This document shows positions 61,866 through 64,000 of a stretch of 64,000 bases of DNA, piece after piece. This DNA comes from Macrolepiota albuminosa. Lineage: Eukaryota; Basidiomycota; Agaricomycetes; Agaricales; Agaricaceae. The notes under the pieces were generated by a model, which made no database searches, had not been told where the DNA came from, and saw only the letters and a program-made list of their open reading frames with translations. The DNA lies in contig JAMWFC010000115.1 in the NCBI GenBank assembly GCA_027475525.1, forward strand, positions 372,001-436,000. Direction: 5' to 3'. A program made the translations under genes and the position numbers. The first letter of the stretch is position 1; the number at the start of each line of letters is the position of its first letter.

Positions 61866-61885
61866 CTCTGCTCTGCTCTGCTCTG
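61866..61885. repeat. (CTCTG)4 tandem repeat
   Basis: Four perfect copies of CTCTG. Confidence 0.9.
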
Positions 61886-62216
61886 TTTAGTTTGATTATC
61901 AAGTTTGGGTCTTTCTTTCTTGTTACAGCAGCCAGCCTCACATCAAAAGGCCCCCCACCGCATCTAGATCTTATGGCTGTGAATCAGACAAACATAGACA
62001 TCCTTTTCTTTTTTTTCTTTTGATGACCACACCTATACCCACACCCACACCCTCGTTTTCCATCAAAATCCGGAAATCCGGAAATCCGTCTATCCGCGCC
62101 GACGAGTTTCCGAACTCGTACTCGCACTACACTTGCGCAATGCGCACTGATGACCTCTTTTCTTGTCTTATCTCGCCCTGATCTAGTTTGAAGACTCAGT
62201 GTACTTGACTGCTTCC

Positions 62217-62252
62217 GAGGCTACGAGGCTACGAGGCTACCTACCTACCTAC
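62217..62252. repeat. GAGGCTAC x3 followed by CTAC repeats
   Basis: Three perfect 8-bp units at 62217-62240 run into repeated CTAC to about 62252. Confidence 0.9.
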
Positions 62253-63260
62253 CCTCTGGGTAACTAACCCCACGACCAGATCATGGCTGTCATCCGCTTT
62301 TGACCTTGAATGACAATAACGCTGCAAAATGGTAGTCTTGCACAGGAAAGAAACACTTTCATAATTATATTATGCTCATTGTCATTGCTGGCTTCCTGTT
62401 TAGGACATTTTGAAGTATGTTGTGCGGAAAGGTTACTACGACGAGCTTTAACTGAAGAAATATCGCAATATCTATATGATCAGCGTGTCGGGGGGTTTTA
62501 ACTGTGCTTATCGAAAAGACTACCAGCTTAGGCGCTCACTCTCAACTTATGGAAGCCGTAGTTCTCATACGTTGAATGTGCGTGCAGACTTGTCTTCCCT
62601 TTAGTAAAACCCCTGCAAACGTTTCAGACTCTTTGGATGTTTCGACAGTTCAACATCTGTTGTTCCACTGTCGCGAATTGATCTTGTGTGTGGGGGGAGG
62701 ATGGAAAGGTACCACCATTGAAGCCCTGTTTTCACGAGCTGGATGGATGTCTTGAGAGGTAGATTGCGTGGTCCATGCACTTCACACACACAGATACCAT
62801 GTACTCGACCGTTAGCGCCGTCCTTATAGATTGTACAGCGCAGGTACGCTATCAAACGATGGCTTGACAACTGCTCGATTGCGGATTTACATAATGGGGT
62901 TGTAAAAAGGGTCCTGTTTAGATTGCTAAAAAGTTCTGCCTTTACGTATATCGCACCTTATTTGGTGGAGGCGGGGCCACGTAGCAAGTCCTTCATGAGC
63001 AACGCGAGGTCACTGCCAATGCACATCTTCTGACTAAAACATTGCCCTCCTCTACTCTGATTGTGTTTACAGCTTTGCTTATGACCTAGGAAGAATTGTC
63101 CAAGTGGTTATATTATTATCACAGTAAACTCCCAGACTGTGTAATAGGTATCAATATTGAATGTCCTGTTCTTAGAACGTGCTGTAAATATAAGGTCCAT
63201 GCCGTTTCAAAAATAGTGTACAGATCCATTTTGCTATAGTTCTGCCAGAGGAATAGCGAA

Positions 63261-63989
63261 TTAAAGTTTAGGAGAGTGAGCGTGCACAGGAGTATAGCGA
63301 GCCTGAAAATTGTAAGAACACAACAGATCATGGAAAAAGAACACATACCATTTCGTTCTCCTTCTTTTCGTATCCGCACTTCTCGTAAAAGGCTGGAAGA
63401 GAACAGTCAGCTCGACCAGGTAAAGAAATCATGTAGCTCGAGAACTCACGTATGTTTTTGTCACTGCAGTTCAAAATCGTCTTGTAAGCACCAGTATTCT
63501 CGCTGATAGAGGTCAATGCCTGGATAATCCTCAATCCCAGCTTCTTTCCCTGCTGCCTCTCGTCAACGGCAATGTCCTCAATGTGTCCAACACAGCTGAT
63601 TCCGCGCTGGAACTTGCGTTCGAGGAACACAGTGCCGACGCCGACAATTTGATCGGAAGCCTTTTCGACAATGACGATGGTATAGTACGTCCGCCCCGAA
63701 TTGCGCAAGAAGTTGAAGTGCGCGCGCCAAGCTTCTTCGCCTGTATCAGGTGCTGCGGTGAGCACGGAGAGCACGCGGAGGTGACCGCGCCGATAGTCGC
63801 TTGAAGCAAGAGGACGAATCTAATGGTAGAACAGTTGAAATTCGACTAGGTATAAGACAGAGACGTAGTACATACATGTACGTCAGGATGCAGAGCGTTC
63901 TTGACTTCGAAAGAAATGAGGTTAGGAGAGAATAGGAGGTCCAGGGTGTCGTCAGGAGTAAACGAGGTCGACGTCGAGGGAGCAGCCAT
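63261..63989 (-). CDS. GNA1: glucosamine-6-phosphate N-acetyltransferase
   Basis: Transfers acetyl from acetyl-CoA to glucosamine-6-phosphate, a step to UDP-GlcNAc and so to chitin and protein glycosylation. Four exons on the minus strand: 63989-63876, 63819-63450, 63392-63349 and 63302-63261, total 570 nt, 189 residues. GNAT landmarks: 'IRPLASSDYRRGHLRVLSVL' at the start of the domain (about residue 39), 'VGVGTVFLERKF', 'CVGHIEDIAVDERQQGKKLG' (acetyl-CoA pyrophosphate loop Q/R-x-x-G-x-G/A) and 'NCSDKN' followed by 'FYEKCGY' after splicing. The ATG at 63989 gives 'MAAPSTST' with a typical acidic N-terminal extension. Intron 3 (63449-63393, 57 nt) has no stop and is a multiple of three. Confidence 0.94.
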
Positions 63990-64000
63990 TGTTGATGTTT

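Larger units (their letters stand above)
61506..63260. other. 1.75-kb intergenic region between synaptobrevin and GNA1
   Basis: No coding gene or RNA gene recognised. Includes a probable 5' UTR exon of synaptobrevin with a GTAAGT donor near 61584. Short repeats: (CTCTG)4 and the GAGGCTAC/CTAC tract. Open stretches near 62310 and 62601-62870 have no family resemblance. Confidence 0.45.

Overview
The window is nuclear DNA of a basidiomycete fungus, very probably an Agaricomycete. Genes carry many 45-70 bp GT-AG introns. The family mix fits this group: a fused five-domain AROM, a DUF6533-type membrane protein, a RAX1-like RGS protein, an Agaricomycete-type P-loop GTPase and a kinase-like protein. 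The transposon families (hAT, Ty1/copia, Ty3/gypsy, and a non-LTR element whose RT has an ATDD box) also fit. I could not name the species.

Layout. 1-7 kb is an AT-rich transposon graveyard with a decayed hAT transposase and a 100-N scaffold gap. 7.6-29.5 kb is a gene-dense host segment. It holds calmodulin, a tandem diverged calmodulin-like paralogue with the same intron map, a 94-residue small protein, a DUF6533-type membrane protein, a RAX1-like RGS protein, a 1183-residue CAMK-type kinase, ARO1 and a kinase-like protein. 31.0-48.6 kb is a nested transposon: a dead Ty1/copia (minus strand, 5-bp target duplication ATAGT) split by a young, nearly intact Ty3/gypsy (951-bp LTRs differing at 3 positions, 4-bp target duplication). 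49.2-51.3 kb is a minus-strand GTPase. 53.2-60.2 kb is a damaged non-LTR retrotransposon (minus). 60.8-64 kb has synaptobrevin and GNA1, both minus.

The most unusual object is the Ty3/gypsy. Besides gag and pol on the minus strand it carries a six-exon, 720-residue gene on the opposite strand, between pol and the 3' LTR. Its product has a Zn2Cys6-like cysteine cluster, a coiled coil, a basic patch and an acidic region. The whole element, LTRs and both coding strands, is crowded with the hexamer CGSYAA (S=C/G, Y=C/T): I counted 23 in one 951-bp LTR against about 2 expected. Zn2Cys6 proteins commonly read CGG triplets, so a self-encoded DNA-binding factor acting on motifs spread through its own element is a testable idea. 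The LTR also shows TATA boxes facing both ways.

A caution covers the whole window. Seven unrelated places contain a tandem direct duplication of period exactly 77 bp. They break ARO1, the kinase-like gene, the gypsy pol and the LINE RT. Removing one copy restores the frame in ARO1 (1589 aa) and the kinase-like gene (493 aa), and the two copies in gypsy pol likewise rejoin it. The simplest reading is an assembly artefact (contigs joined without trimming a 77-nt k-mer overlap), so these genes should not be called pseudogenes on that evidence.

Functionally the host genes are housekeeping or signalling: Ca2+ sensing (calmodulins), aromatic amino acid synthesis (ARO1), UDP-GlcNAc and chitin precursor synthesis (GNA1), secretory vesicle fusion (synaptobrevin) and G-protein or polarity signalling (RGS/RAX1-like). 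They do not form a cluster with one shared pathway.
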